Shown: positions 63,954-64,000 of the stretch, piece by piece | Layout: the number at the start of each line of letters is the position of its first letter | How positions within the stretch are numbered: position 1 is the stretch's first letter | Origin: Streptomyces sp. CA-278952 | GTDB taxonomy: Bacteria > Actinomycetota > Actinomycetes > Streptomycetales > Streptomycetaceae | Direction: 5' to 3' | Assembly (NCBI RefSeq): GCF_028747205.1 | Contig: NZ_CP112880.1 | Span: forward strand, 1,488,001-1,552,000 | Length of the DNA stretch: 64,000 bases | Position numbers and translations under genes: made by a program | The notes under the pieces: generated by a model | The model's input: only the letters and a program-made list of their open reading frames with translations | Told to the model about the DNA's origin: nothing | Databases searched by the model: none

Positions 63954-64000
63954 CTACCCGGCCTTCAGGCGGTGGCCGCCGAAGCCGCTGCGCCGGTCGG
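63954..64000 (-). CDS. Possible 3' end of a minus-strand gene
   Basis: A minus-strand frame enters from the right edge and ends with the residues DRRSGFGGHRLKAG at a TAG (63956-63954). A convergent gene would fit the terminator and repeat that precede it. Only about 15 codons are visible and an alternative frame also has a stop close by, so this is tentative. Confidence 0.3.
   Translation of the reverse strand, partial: DRRSGFGGHRLKAG

Overview
The window is about 64 kb of very GC-rich actinobacterial chromosome. Codon usage, GTG/TTG starts, twin-arginine and lipoprotein signals, a conservon-type kinase and a DasR-like operator all fit Streptomyces. From memory, the left part (dxs, xylFGH, a ROK regulator, ngcEFG, acnA, HTH-MurA fusion) matches the order of the S. 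coelicolor SCO5998-SCO6013 region, so it is probably core chromosome. This synteny was recalled, not computed.

Layout. 1-10041 (minus strand): 3'-truncated dxs, a xylose-type ABC importer (xylFGH), its ROK repressor, and a chitobiose/GlcNAc-type importer (ngcEFG). 10547-14431 (plus): a large secreted GH92 enzyme whose acid-catalyst motif carries Gln, suggesting a mannosyl-phosphate specificity. 14668-24960: phosphatase, small membrane proteins, aconitase with palindromic promoter sites, alpha/beta hydrolase, phosphotransferase, VOC protein, RidA protein, and an XRE-HTH/MurA-like fusion. 25006-32720 is an accessory, scarred region. It holds a decayed transposase, a three-gene cassette around a YbfG-like (Rv2525c/DUF1906) protein, a MacB-type permease whose ATPase partner has lost its Walker A half, a SUKH-like fragment, and an alpha/beta hydrolase that has lost its start. 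32945-42035: secreted beta-propeller protein, a signal peptidase homologue lacking both catalytic residues, a DUF4331 / TPR / NicO metal-exporter cassette, and a fasciclin lipoprotein.

42221-55598 is a specialised-metabolite locus. It has a three-module NRPS (C-A-T-C-A-T-C-A-T-TE, 3512 aa), an overlapping MbtH protein and a DrrAB-type exporter. The NRPS is divergent from a small secreted protein with two Cys-containing repeats that ends at a perfect 29-bp hairpin. 55977-63857: a two-gene partial conservon (sensor kinase with two TTA codons, plus a roadblock protein), then a branched-chain-amino-acid-type ABC importer with a fused LivH-LivM permease.

A recurring feature is short tandem-repeat arrays at or just after stop codons (units of 36, 31, 13, 7, 17, about 9 and 11 bp). 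In three cases the stop codon lies inside a repeat unit, so the array looks like an amplified gene 3' end.

Limits: everything was read by eye from the sequence. No alignment, HMM or folding was run. Domain borders are approximate and family names come from motif recognition.
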